In this document: piece after piece, positions 45,740 to 57,868 of the stretch
Layout: each line of letters opens with the position of its first letter
Numbering within the stretch: the first letter of the stretch is position 1
From: Labia minor
Taxonomy: Eukaryota > Arthropoda > Insecta > Dermaptera > Spongiphoridae
Reading direction: 5' to 3'
Length of the DNA: 64,000 nt
NCBI GenBank assembly: GCA_963082975.1
Contig: OY720347.1
Location: 12,630,225-12,694,224, forward strand
The notes under the pieces: model-generated
Told to the model about the DNA's origin: nothing
Database searches by the model: none
What the model saw: only the letters and a program-made list of their open reading frames with translations
Made by a program: the position numbers and the translations under genes

Positions 45740-45839
45740 AATATGATAAAGTTGATCACGCATTTAATGTGAAAGCCTTTACGACATGTCTTGCATTTAT
45801 ATTTCCCTCGACTTTCGTGGAGTGTGCAATAGGCATTTT
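45740..45839 (-). pseudogene. C-terminal fragment of a piggyBac-type transposase
   Basis: The minus strand reads AYCTLHESRGKYKCKTCRKG then FHIKC, resembling the Cys-rich C-terminal domain of piggyBac transposases (pattern C..., Y.C..C..G, .C). Only about 30 codons are recognisable; the rest of the gene is absent. A chance or other Cys-rich protein match cannot be excluded. Confidence 0.4.
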
Positions 45840-46157
45840 TTTTATTTTTTATTTATTAAGAAATTAGAAGTATTATTTGGTTAAGGAATTAATAAATTGA
45901 TGCGGGAAGGAGATGAAAAAAAAATGACCAAAATATAAATTGATAGTCTCAATCGGGATTACAATACCTTTACACTAAAAATCTTAGAATATTTTTTTTT
46001 CTATTGAAAAGTAAAAAAAATAGTAATTTCAAAGCAAACCTTGCAAACATGAAATTAAAATTTAATAAATTATCGATCTAGCAAAGAGTTATAAAAAAAA
46101 ATAAATATTATTATTAATCTTATTAAAATATAAACAATTATTATAATTTAATTTTGA

Positions 46158-46259
46158 CTATTTGATCCTTTGAGGACTAAATCCGGGTCTCATTAGGTTT
46201 TCGAATCGATTGTCATCAAAGTACGAACCACGCCCTCGCCTACTGAAGGAAGGCGTCGG
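46158..46259 (-). other. Possible orphan terminal exon
   Basis: After an AG at 46260-46261 the minus strand reads PTPSFSRRGRGSYFDDNRF then ENLMRPGFSPQRIK and a stop. Codon content is protein-like and the block is GC-richer than its flanks, but the acceptor tract is poor and no partner exon was found. It might be an alternative 3' exon of the CaaX gene or chance. Confidence 0.22.
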
Positions 46260-47025
46260 CTATTTCTGGGCAGACCCAAGAGGCGTGATAAAAAAATTAC
46301 ATATACAAATATACAAATATACACAAATATAAAACTTACAAAAATTAAGTTTATTTTTGAATGGCCCACCCCAATGGATTGGAGATTGGATCAAATTAAT
46401 TATCGATTTATTTATAAAATGTTGAATATAAATGAATCATCTTGTGGCCCCCTCCCCTCTCGGTTTTAACTGGGTTAATGTCGATAGTAATTTAAGATTT
46501 CTTGATGTGTCTGTCTCTTCTCTCATCTAATAGTTAAGTGAACTTTCAATTTTAAAAGGAAAAAATATAAGACAAACATTCTTGAGAATTAATGGAATTT
46601 CATTCATAATAAAATTATGAAAAAAATTATTTCGAATAAAAAAAAAAAAAAAAAAAAATAAAGAGAAAAAAAAATTAAAGGTAGTTTTCATTATCTAGTT
46701 TTTGATAAAAAATTAAAGATTAAAATTTTTAAACAAACTATTATTATTATTATTATATTATTAAAAATAATTTCTAATTAATGATGTAAAAAGTTAAAGA
46801 TAAATTACGTAAAATAGACTTGTGCAATCCGTTTTGATGTTATTTTAGTTTGACTTGATCTATATTATAACTTGGGGTTTTTTTTTTTTTAATGAATGCA
46901 TTCAAGTTCAAAAATCTCAAAATAAACTATTCAAATTACATTTCCAATAAGATAGGGGAAGAGAATTATATAAAAAAATATAAAAATATTAGAATATTTA
47001 AAAATCAAATTTACAATTCACAAAT

Positions 47026-47293
47026 CTTCTTAAGGTGCCGTCTCCCTTTCGGAGTTTGGCTATCATCATGACTAGGACAGCCTTAGAAGCTGCCCAGCCT
47101 TTTCTTGGGAATGTTAATGCGGTGGTTTCCCGTTGCCTTCCGCATGTATAGAACCAGGAACTGACAGTTCCTGAAGCCGGAGGCATCTGATATTAAATTA
47201 AATTTCATTAGAAAAATTTGTTCTTAATTGGAATCGAACGCCGATTTATTGTGTAGAAAATTGTTACGCTACATTCTCGGCTAGCTGCCCCCT
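47026..47293 (-). mobile_element. tRNA-related SINE (family 2)
   Basis: Exact 11-bp target duplication AATTCACAAAT (47015-47025, 47294-47304). The minus-strand head GGGGGCAGCTAGCCGAGAAT has an A-box-like TAGCCGAGAATG and a B-box-like GCGTTCGATTCC about 35 nt later. The body contains GGAAGGCAACGGGAAACCAC, very like 41340-41360 in the RTE element, then TTCCCAAGAA in both. The open frame here is not a gene. Confidence 0.8.
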
Positions 47294-47304
47294 AATTCAC
47301 AAAT

Positions 47305-48068
47305 AAAAATGATCAATTTTAATGGGTTTGTAATTTTGATTGAGGTTTGATTGATCCCCCAGTCACAGTTCTTTAGAGAGGTAAATTGAATTAAAAAAAC
47401 CCTCAAAAGAAAATTAACAACAATTTAAAATTTTGACCTTTTAGATATAATACAATAATTATTCGATGAATGAATGAATGAATTTAGAAATAAAGAAAAC
47501 ATTTGTTAATTCATTGAATGGCTATTGATATTACATAATAAATAAATGTTCATCACTAGGGGGGGGGGGGGAATTCACATGTCACTATTATTTAAGAAAT
47601 ATTTTTTTATTTGTTTGTTTTTTATTTTTCCTTCAATGTTTTTTTTTATTAAATTTAGAATTTACTGGTACTTATACTTAGTTTGTTAGTTGCCTATACA
47701 ATTGAATAAGTTTTTCATGTTATTTTTATTTTTATTGTTTATCACTAAAAAGTGCTTCAAGGTGTTTTTATTCTAACAATTATTTAATTAGAATTGTCAA
47801 AAGTAGATGGTAAATATTTAGTTTGTTACGCTTCTATAAGCGCTTCAGCTTACTTTCACAAGTGGACCTGTTCCAACCGAATTCTCTAGAAATACAGAAC
47901 CGCTAGCTTTTGTTGGTGATCATCAGTTCATCGAATCATACACATAGGCACTCTTAAGATTCTCATTTACTATAATTTATCTCTATATTCTAATCTAAAT
48001 AATTTTTTCAAATTTTAAATTACAATTCTTTCCTTATATTTCCCCAATTCAATAAATTGATTTTAGAT
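47305..48068. other. AT-rich DNA with poly-G tract
   Basis: A run of 12 G at about 47560. 47820-47960 is less AT-rich with no readable feature. Confidence 0.4.
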
Positions 48069-48235
48069 ATCTTGTCTTATTATACTAGCAAAAATTATAT
48101 ATGTATATATATTTGTATTTTTAATAATTAAGTATTTTTTGAAATTTACACCAGAGATAATTTTTATACTTTTCTGTCTCTCAGTGCATTAATACGTACG
48201 TTTAAGGGCTGTATGTTTTATTACTATTTTTTTTT
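48069..48235 (+). repeat. Interspersed repeat family C, shortened copy
   Basis: Start TCTTATTATACTAGC and the CAGTGCATTAATACGTACGT segment, with the middle deleted. Confidence 0.6.
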
Positions 48236-48536
48236 AATTTATGCTCTTTTAAATTTCATATATATTCTCGATTATTTATTTTAAATAATAATCTTAATTT
48301 TAAATATTCATAGTTCATAATGGTTAGAGATAGAGTAGAATAATGTGTCTTGAATACTTGAATTAAAGTGTCAATAAAAATAAACATGACTAAAAAAAAA
48401 AAAAATTGCGAGAAGCATTATACAAAAATAGCTTTTTGCCAGTCGTGGGAGTTATTGCGCGCATATGTTTCTAAACCCACTTTATAAACATAAAATGGTG
48501 AGTTTGAACCATTGACATATATTGGTTGAAAGTCAA

Positions 48537-48569
<33 letters not shown>

Positions 48570-48912
48570 AAAATAAAAAAGAATAATAAAAGGAGGAAGG
48601 GCAAGTTTAATTACATTTTGGAATTTTTGATTGACAGTTGGCTTTAACAACACAATACACACCAGTGAAATGTTTCAATCTATGATAGTAATTAATCTAA
48701 ATATTAGGAAAATGTTTATTCAATTTAATGTAAATTCAATTCTTCATCAAACAAAAGAAGATTCATTCTTTAAATGATTATATAAGTAATACATCGTAAT
48801 AGAAAAAGCAAGGATGGATCTTTCAAGGAGATAAAAAAATATACAAGTTTTATTGAAAGTTATCTTAATGTATTTTTTTTTAGAATGAAGAATATTCAAA
48901 AACAACAACAAA

Positions 48913-49380
48913 TTAGCTGGAGTGTCTCCACTCGACTATCTCGCAATTTGAATTGGATTAAATAACATATATTATATTTAAATTAAATTTAATTAATTAT
49001 AAATTATCAATTATAAATTAAAATTAATAAATGATATTTAATAAACCACGCATGTTTGGCTCTTGTTGATGGCACCACGTCACGTGTTGGCGCGTGATTT
49101 GCAGTGTTAAAAAATTAATTCCGGTATTCTCAGCGATTCAATCAAGCTGAAATTCTATATATAGCAGTTTTATACAATTTTTAATCATGTGAAAAACTAT
49201 CAAACATATATCTTTATTTTTACGGTCACTTTAGAGGAAAAAAAATCAAAACGTTGTAGGTAATGACCCTCTTCCGGTTGAGCTACATTTCTCAAAAGTT
49301 GATAGAAAACTACGAATTTTGAATAATGTCCATGTACCAAGTTTCATGATTCTAGCTCAAACCGTTTTTGCGTAATCTTG

Positions 49381-49434
<54 letters not shown>

Positions 49435-49571
49435 CACACACACACACATACACAGACATTTTTCTCAACCTTAGTGAAAATGATTGAGGAACATTCAAAA
49501 CTTGTAAAAACATCAAAATCTCGGCATCGAAAATTTTCATGATGGAAATACTATCTCTGGCGGGTTAGTAA
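48913..49571 (-). mobile_element. Helentron-like family A, full-length copy
   Basis: Minus-strand copy with a long (CA)n/(TA)n microsatellite at 49385-49453 in plus reading, core and both ends present (GGAGTGTCTCCACTCG at left, CTGGCGGGTTAGTAA at right). Confidence 0.8.
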
Positions 49572-50464
49572 AAAAATAAAAAAAAAATTAAATTTAGCAA
49601 TTAATTACAAAATAATTAGCATTAATTAAAACATTTAATACTGAAATTAGATGAATAATAATAAAACAATGAATAAACTAATGAATGAATAAATAAATAA
49701 AAATAAAAGTTTTATTTTACATTTGGCATGATATTGATGTATTGTGTGTTTCATATTTTATAAAAGTTACTTAAAAAAAAAAATTAAATTTAAAATTTAT
49801 AAAATTGTAATTAAAAATAATTTTTGTTTTTTTTTTTTATATAAATTTATTTGAAAATATTTATTAGAATAATATATGCTGATAATAAATATCGACGATT
49901 TTCAATAAATTAAAGAATTTATTATCATTTGAAAAAAATCACAATCTTACTTTTATCCACCTATCTATAATGTATATTTTTTATTATTAATTTCATTATC
50001 TTATTTGAGATTAGAAATGTGAATTGTATTTTCAAATTCTGTTCCATTGAGAGAAGAAAATTAATATTTTCTTCTCTTAATGAGTCTATGAATAATTTAA
50101 TTTAAATAATTGATAATAAAAATTCCATTTCCATTGAATGTGATAAAATATTATATTTAAGGTTTTATTTTAATATTGAATATATATAGATAATAGATAG
50201 TAATATATTCTTCTCTTTAAATTTACATCTAATACCTATCTAGTATTATCTAGTAGTAAAATGACAATTTTGTTTATCAATGAAGTAAAGACAATAGAAA
50301 GATATCAATTGTGCTATTGTGTTTAGATAAAAAGGGTTTTGTGTGGTTTCCGTTTATCATAATTGTAAAATGTGTGGTTTTGCTAATTGGTTCTGATTCA
50401 TCGGTATTATTTCACACATACGAATACATTTTAGTATATTTTTAAATCATTCACATAACTAATA
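49572..50464. other. AT-rich DNA, nothing recognised
   Basis: No open frame, RNA gene or repeat boundary seen. Confidence 0.4.
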
Positions 50465-51090
50465 TGTTCTTCGATTATCTACTTAAAAAAAATAAGGAAT
50501 ACTACAAGGACCCCATATGTTTCTCATATGTTATCAGCCATTTTGGATTAGTAGTTTGTTTTTGACAACTGAAAAGTTAGTCACGTTTTGTGTGTTCTTC
50601 AATTTCTTACTTAAAAAAAATAAGGAATACTACAAGGTAGTCATGCAATATTTGCGTGAAGCAATATGGCTCAAACGATCGGAATTGTGGAAAAACAAAT
50701 AATGAATTCTGCATTACGATAATGCACCAGCTCACACATCATTGCTTCTATGAGATTTTTTGGTCATAAACAACACCGTAATCATGCCTCAACCACCGAA
50801 TTCACCAGATTTGGTTCACTGCAACTATTTCCTATTCGCAAAACTGAAGAGACCAATGAAAAGAAAGCGTTTTGCCACAATTGATGAGATAATGTCGTAA
50901 TCGAAGAACGAGCTGATGCCATACCGAAAAACGCATTTCAGAAGTGCTTCGACGATCGAAAGAAGCGCTGGCACATACGTGGATTATATCTGAGGGGAAT
51001 TACTTTAAAGGCGACAAAATGGATATTGATGAAGAAATAAATACTTTTTGAAATAATTCAAAATTCACCATTTCTTTTGAACAGACCTCG
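50465..51090 (+). mobile_element. Deleted and rearranged mariner element
   Basis: Plus-strand relative of 34096-34747. The right end CTTTTGAACAGACCTCG is intact, followed by TA. It encodes EYYKVVMQYLREAIWLKRSE then LWKNK-stop, DNAPAHTS, and NYFLFAKLKRP; the CDYFLF Asp/Cys context has changed (HCNYFLF). The left terminus is missing; instead a copy of the internal segment (TACTTAAAAAAAATAAGGAA at 50480) precedes CATATGTTTCTCATATG, so the 5' part is scrambled. Confidence 0.8.
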
Positions 51091-51728
51091 TATTGTTATA
51101 TACCTAATAGCCTTTGACATTTTAATTCCCTTCTTTCTTTAAACATTTTAATTAAATACAAAAGATAATATAAATATTAATTTTATGAATGAAAATGAAA
51201 AATTGTCATAAATTATTTAAATTCTTGTATTCTAATAAATAAATAATTATTTTAATTATAAATGAAAAATCTAGAAGGTAATAGAAATTCTACCTTTTAT
51301 ATATATATATTGTTTTGTTCTTTTTTTTTTAAATATTTAATCTAAATAAAGAAAATTTATAAAGATAAATTTAATTAGAAATTTTTAATTTTATTAAATA
51401 TAAATATAATAAATATGAAATTGAATTTTTTTTCTTTTTGTGGCGTTGTTTTTTCGTGAAAATAAACAAACAAATAATCTTGCGAGTACTTGGCCTTGAA
51501 AAAAACGGGGGCGCAGCCTCCGGAATTCCTAACAGGTGTCCGATTAACTACAAACCTCCACCTCTACCTTTTCTTGAAATTGGTGTAAATGTATGAACCA
51601 CAAACACGCACCGATAAGAAATTCATTTACATTGATCTTGTTCAATAAATCATTTATTTATTTGTTATACGATTAGCTTTCATTTAAAATTAATAAATTG
51701 ATTTTCAATATAAAATTTAAATAGTAGG

Positions 51729-51773
<45 letters not shown>

Positions 51774-51793
51774 CCTAAATATATATATTTATA
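51091..51793. other. AT-rich DNA with (TA)n at about 51730; small GC-rich patch at 51480-51560
   Basis: The GC-rich patch (AACGGGGGCGCAGCCTCCGG) has no splice pair or long frame. Unexplained. Confidence 0.35.
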
Positions 51794-52061
51794 CAGTGGA
51801 GTATTGGGAGAGGAACGCGAGGGAACGACGTTCCCTTACCTTTTTTCAGAACCGGAACGCGTTCTAGTACTTTTTCATGTCCCGACAACTCCCACTTAAA
51901 TCTTCTGTTAGAATTTCTTTTTTCGTGTTCGTTAATATTTTGTATAGTAAGAATAAGAAAAAATAAAAACTTATATGGAAAAAAATAGTTTGCTGAAAAT
52001 AGGACGTTTTTTTGCTCCCACTATTCGTTCCCTTACTTCTTATTTTACCAATAAATCACTG
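51794..52061. mobile_element. Probable hAT-type MITE
   Basis: Ends CAGTGGAGTATTGG and CCAATAAATCACTG; internal AACGCGAGGGAACGACGTTC and inverted ATTCGTTCCCTTAC. The flanks are AT-rich and no exact 8-bp duplication is clear. Confidence 0.5.
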
Positions 52062-52591
52062 ATTATATATATAGATCGTTAATGTAGCATTCTGAATTAT
52101 TAAGATTACTTCTGAAAATATCTCCACCTTGGTTTGAAGTTTGGGAAAATTTCAATATTTATATTTTTTTATGATCAGGAAATTTCATGAAAGAAAAGAA
52201 AAATGTAGAAAATTATTTTTTTTTATTAAATAAGTTTTAATAGATAACAACAACCTGTGTTTTTGTTCTTGTTGTTGTATATTATCACTAAATGCATGCC
52301 TATTCTAGCATTCCAAGCAAGTTTTATTTTTATTTAGTTAGCATATTCCCTGATAACAAGAAAATATTTATTTATCAATAGAACTATGATTTATCTTCTC
52401 AATTTAAATTTTGCATGTGTTTTGAATCTGTCTGAAAAAACATTTGCATATAAAAAAACAATTGCTATTTTCAAAAACATGTTTACTTATAAAAAAAAAA
52501 TTTATTGGAATTTTTTTTTGTAGATAATTTTTTTTAAAAGTTGATTAAATTATAAATAATTATTTATTGTAATATTAGGATTATTTATTTA

Positions 52592-53210
52592 TTACTATCT
52601 GGCCAGAGATAGTATTGTGATTACGAAAATTTTCGATGTCGAGATTTTGATGTTTTTCTACGTTTTGAAGGTTCCTGAATCATTTTCACTAAGGTTGAGA
52701 AAAATGTCTGTGTGTGTGTATGTATGTATGTTTGTATATATGTAGACAAGATTACGCAAATACGGTTTCGGCTAGAATCATTAAATTTGGTACACGAGCA
52801 TTATTCAAAATTCGAAATTTTCTATCAACTTTTGAGAATTGTAGCTCAACCGGAAGAGGGTCATTACCTACAACGTTTTGATTTTTTTTCTTCTAAAGTG
52901 ACCGTAAAAATAAAGATATATTTTTGATAGTTTTTCACATGATTAAAAATTGTATAAAACTGTTATATATAGAATTTCTGATTGATTGAATCGCTAAAAG
53001 TACCAGAATTAATTTTTTAACATTGCAAATCTTACGCGCCAACACGTGATGTGGTGCCATCAACAAAGAGCCAAACATGCGCTGGTTTAATAAAAATTAT
53101 TTATAAATTAAAATTTATAATTTAATTAATTTAATTTATTTGAAATATAATATATGTTATTTAGTCCAATTCAAATTTGCGAGATAGTCGAGTGGAGATA
53201 CTCCAGCTTA
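52592..53210 (+). mobile_element. Helentron-like family A, full-length copy
   Basis: TTACTATCTGGCCAGAG start, (TGTATG)n at about 52708, core GAAATTTGG-like (TAAATTTGGTACAC) and CAACCGGAAGAGGGTC, TGATGTGGTGCC, GCGAGATAGTCGAGTGGAGA and CTCCAGCTTA end. Confidence 0.8.
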
Positions 53211-53639
53211 TTTTTATAATGGAATGAATGTGTATTAATGATCTTTCTATTTTGGACAATTTTCTTTTTTAAATGATAAGCTTAGTTAAACTTTTAATTA
53301 AATTCCAGGACAATATACTAGATTATAATTGCAAATTTAGTTGCTATATCTTAATAAAATATCAGACAAAAGATTAATTAATAAAAAGAAGAAGTATAAA
53401 AGTAATGTTAGAATAGCGAAATGTGCAATGCATTATTCCGTTTGGATGAATGGAGGAGGAAACTCATAAATAATCAACTCACAATTCGTAACATCCAATT
53501 GTACTTGACATGTGTAAAGGGTTAGCAAACCGGGAAACAACAACGTTGTTCCATTTTAAAACAAAATCATGACGATTTGGAAATTGTAATCGATCCTGTG
53601 GATGATATCAGGATTTGACGGAATGTCAATGGAACAAAT

Positions 53640-53885
53640 TTCAATCAGCACAAAGTTAATGGCTGAGTGCGTGTCTAAACGCGACTGAGCGCAACTTTCG
53701 CGTCGGGATGCACAGACAAACACTTCAGGAGAGGTGCTCCGAGGGAGGAAGAAACCCTCACGTACACACAGAGACAGTGAAACTGCTGAAATATTCAGCG
53801 AAAGTCGTTTGGCGGGTGACCGGGGCCGCTTTCGCGCGTCGCGTCACCGGTCAAGGTTTCTTGAAGAATGACATCATCGACGTAT
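53640..53885. promoter_or_regulatory. CpG-rich island, candidate promoter/5' exon
   Basis: GC- and CpG-rich (CGCTTTCGCGCGTCGCGTC) amid AT-rich DNA, with no long open frame. On the minus strand there is an arthropod-type initiator TCAGT (CTCAGTCGCG) and a donor-like GTGTAC|GTGAGG at 53762/53761. It could be the promoter and untranslated first exon of the long CaaX isoform, whose 5' exons were not found. Strand and target gene are inference. Confidence 0.35.
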
Positions 53886-53997
53886 AATAACGTATCTGGT
53901 CGATTTATAATTAAATATAAAGAATTCAATTTAGCGAAAAAATCAATTAAAATTGTTGTTTTTTTTTTGAAATGGTTATTTAATATTTAAAATAAAT

Positions 53998-54417
53998 CTG
54001 GAGTGTCTCCACTCGACTATCTCGCAAATTTGAATTGGATTAATTAACATAATATATTATATTTAATTTAAATTTAATTAATTATAAATTAAAATTAATA
54101 AATAATATTTATTAAACCAGCGCATGTTTGGCTCTTAGTTGATGGCACCACGTCACGTGTTGGCGCGTGAATTGCAGTGTTAAAAAATTAATTCTGGTAC
54201 TTTCAGCGATTCAATCAAGCTGAAATTCTATATATAGCAGTTTTATACAATTTTTATCATGTGAAAAACTATCAAACATATATCTTTATTTTTACGGTCA
54301 CTTTAGAGGGAAAAAAAATCAAAACGTTGTAGGTAATGACCCTCTTCCGGTTGAGCTACATTTCTCAAAAGTTGATAGAAAACTACAAATTTTGAATAAT
54401 GCCCGTGTACCAAATTT
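53998..54417 (-). mobile_element. Helentron-like family A, 5'-truncated copy
   Basis: The 3' hairpin, inverted box and core up to GCCCGTGTACCAAATTT are present; the microsatellite and 5' end are missing. Confidence 0.75.
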
Positions 54418-54986
54418 AAATAGTAAAAATAATAATAATAATATTAATAATAATAATAATCTCTAAGAATTAACTTTTACTTAAATGTATCAAAATTGAG
54501 TATATTTGGATACATATACATAATTGAAATTAAATTATACTACATCAATTGAGGAAATTCATAGTTTTAATGTTTATTTATTTATTATAAACTTGTAACT
54601 TGTGTATTTTCGTGATTTAAATAAACACAGGGACTTCAAGGTTCAGCACAATTCTAATCTAACCAATGAGTCATCTATCATATTAGAATTGCTTAACTAT
54701 TAAGAATTTTTCTTTTCCCCAATAAGAATTGCTTGTCAAAAATTTAACTAAATATTATGTGCATGAATTAATCAATTTATAAAACTTTAACATATACAAT
54801 ATGAAAATAAATTCTCCCCAATTCTCCCTAAAAAAAACTTCGTAAGCCCCTTTCACGTAAATCCTCTTAAATATGTAAGATACATCGAAGAAAAATAAAA
54901 AAAAAATTTTTGTTTTTATTTTATTACTAAAAAAATATAAATATTAATTTAACTAAAATAGATTTATTCTTTTTTCGTATTACATT

Positions 54987-55120
54987 TAGGGTAAAGCATA
55001 GAGTCGTTGGCCCCTTTAGCAATTCCTAGCAGTCTTTAATGCATATCTCTTATTATTTGTGTTTTAGTGATAGGGGGCCAATGACTACCTCGGGGGCCAA
55101 CGACTGTATACTTTACCCTA
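54987..55120. mobile_element. 134-bp MITE with TAGGGTAAAG ends
   Basis: Inverted ends TAGGGTAAAGCATAGAGTCG and CGACTGTATACTTTACCCTA with GTTGGCCCC/GGGGGCCAAC next to them. Probably a TA-target element; superfamily not certain. Confidence 0.65.
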
Positions 55121-56097
55121 CATACATATTTAAAAATTCGTCATCAAAAAAAAAAAAAGAAAAAAATAATATAAACTATTTATGGCAATAAAAATACTTT
55201 ATACTGTAAAGCTTGTAATGTAAAATCAAAAAATAAATAATTCTAATATAAAGTATTAATTTTATTTTTTTTGGTTTGTTTTCTTGTTGTAAACTTAAGG
55301 AATGTTCAAGATAACAAAACACTTTGGAAATTAATTCACATGAATAATAAATATTAATTTTACAAATATATTTACAAAGTTTTACTGATATCTAGCAAGC
55401 TAATAGTTAAATTGAGAATAATTAGAAATAATCCTTTTTTTTAAACTTTTAATTAATATTTCATATTATATAATAATCTACAATATTTTTTGAGTAGGAG
55501 AATATCAATTTATACTATACTAATGGATTACTTATTAAAATCAATAACAACGAAAATAAATTTTGTATTTGAAATAAAAATATCATCTATTGATTAGTTT
55601 TTTTTATTAAGATAAAAATTGTATTTATATATTAGAAATGTCTGTTTATTTTAATTAATTGGTTCATTGATTGGATATGAAAGGCTCCTCAGAAACGATC
55701 CTTTAAAGGGAAAGAGGTCAATCAGTTTTGGCTTAAATTCTATTCTAATAGAGGGAAAAAAATAAGAATAGAATATTCTACAGACAAAATGATATTTAAT
55801 TTAAAATCAAATGTATATTGAAAGAATATGATCATCTCAAATAAATATATTCTATCCAAATGCAAATATAATAAAAGAGAGAGATTGAATTTTATTTTAA
55901 AAATAATAATAATAATATGAATAATAATAAAACAGACTGATAATATTCTTTTATCGATTAAATTACTATTCTAAGATGTGGAGGTAAACCTTTGTTATGT
56001 ATCCCCATATATTAAAGAACAACTTTTTAGATTATGGGTCAAGATCAATCTTCTATTTCTATATATTTATATAGAAAAAGTTAATGTTTGCACATTA
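55121..56097. other. AT-rich DNA, nothing recognised
   Basis: No gene, element or RNA feature seen. Confidence 0.4.
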
Positions 56098-56395
56098 TTC
56101 AGAATTTAAAATTTTTTGCATATCTTCACGTTTCATGAACTCTAGAATCCAAAAGTGACTTTAGAATTTTTCATATCAGTCTGTCTGATCTGTATGCATT
56201 TATATTATTTATTATTATTTATAATATTAAAATATACATAATATTAAAATATATATTGTTCAGAATTTAAAATTTTTTGCATATCTTCACGTTTCATGAA
56301 CTCAAGAATCCAAAAGTGACTTTAGAATTTTTCATATCAGTCTGTCTGTTCTGAATGCATTTATATTATTTATTATTATTTATAATATTAAAATA
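56098..56395. repeat. 161-bp tandem duplication
   Basis: The segment starting TTCAGAATTTAAAATTTTTT at 56098 repeats at 56259 with few differences, both running through TTCACGTTTCATGAACTC and CAGTCTGTCTG. Two units, second slightly shorter. Confidence 0.8.
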
Positions 56396-57868
56396 AAACA
56401 TAGGTATTATTTGAGAATATATTGAATAATATTATATCTTGATAAATTTATAAAAATAATTTTCATATTAATAAAAATACACTATTAGTAAATTTTCGAT
56501 ATAATTGCAATGTTTCTCTCTTTCTCTCTATTAAAAATTTTTAAAAAACGGAAGAAAAAATTAGAAATTTAGGTGTTTCATATAACATGGATGTGTACAT
56601 GAATTGGACTGGATGAGAAGAAAATTTGTAAGTTAATAAATATATCTTTGGGATTTAAAGAGTGAGAAAGTTAAGCAAGAAACTTGGTTGGTCGTTGAGA
56701 GACCAATTGAGAAACCAAATATAAAAAAGAAGTTGAGGAAATTGGGGGAGAATAAGAGTCGGATAGAACGACAGGAATGAAGAACAGAACGAAGGACAGA
56801 ACGAAATGTTAATTTTATTTTTATAAAATGCCTCAAGTCACTAACTTTAAATTTCCTTAAATTTCATTATAATTAAAATTATTCAATAAATCAATGAAAA
56901 TAAAATATCAAAATGAAATGATTAAGGAATATTAAGTATACTCCATCATAACATTTACAATAAAATTATATTTAATTAAAATTATAATTTACTGACTAAA
57001 TCAGAAATATATAAATAAGAAAACTACAAGAACTAAATGTTTTAGTATAAGTACTGAAAATTTATTATTTATTTTAAATGAAAACCTAATACAAATTTTA
57101 AACCAAATACTATGTATCACTTCGGAGGTACAGGGGGCAGAGCATATATACGTATAAACATAAATAAATTTAATAATTATTTTAAAATGATTAAATATGT
57201 ATGTTTAAATAATATTTCTCGTTGTGATATAAACTCTACATTAAAGGAAAAATTAACCATTTAATTGAAGAAGTGTTTCAACAGATTACTCAGAGGGATT
57301 TTTTTTTCTTACAATTATATTATAATATATTTTATCTATATATAATATTTGAGAGATTAAAGTAATGTTCTTGAATCTAAAGAATGAAATAATATTTCTA
57401 TTATACTATCAACTGATAGTTTGTTTGTTACCTTCTAAAATTAATTCCAAGGTTCTGGACTCAATTCCCAAATCAAGCACGAATGGGACCGTCCAATTCC
57501 ATTACTAGAAAATGAGGGTCAAGGAGGGTATCATCTTTTCAGTTTTATTTATTATTCATACAATATAAATAATAATTAATATATATAATATATATTATTT
57601 TTAGAGTTAAAATCTGTCATACAAATAATCTTTATAAGTTTTTCTTGAAATAATCTTTTGAGATTCAACATACTAATGTAATTTAGATATTCTGTGGTAA
57701 ATTATTCATCTATTAAAAATAGTTCTTTTTGGAAAAAAGAGAGTGGAATTTTCTAAGAAAATATCATATTTGGAATAATATTTTGCTTAAACAAAAACAA
57801 TATTTATCTTCTTTAAATATAATATTTTCAAAACGTAGGTGAAAATTATTATAAAACAAAAAAAAAAA
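56396..57868. other. AT-rich DNA, nothing recognised
   Basis: An open frame at 56633-56836 (-) is Arg/Ser/Phe-rich with no family match or splice context; not called. Confidence 0.4.

Noticed and set aside
46998-47186. 62-codon minus-strand open frame
   Set aside because: Lies inside SINE family 2, bounded by an 11-bp target duplication.
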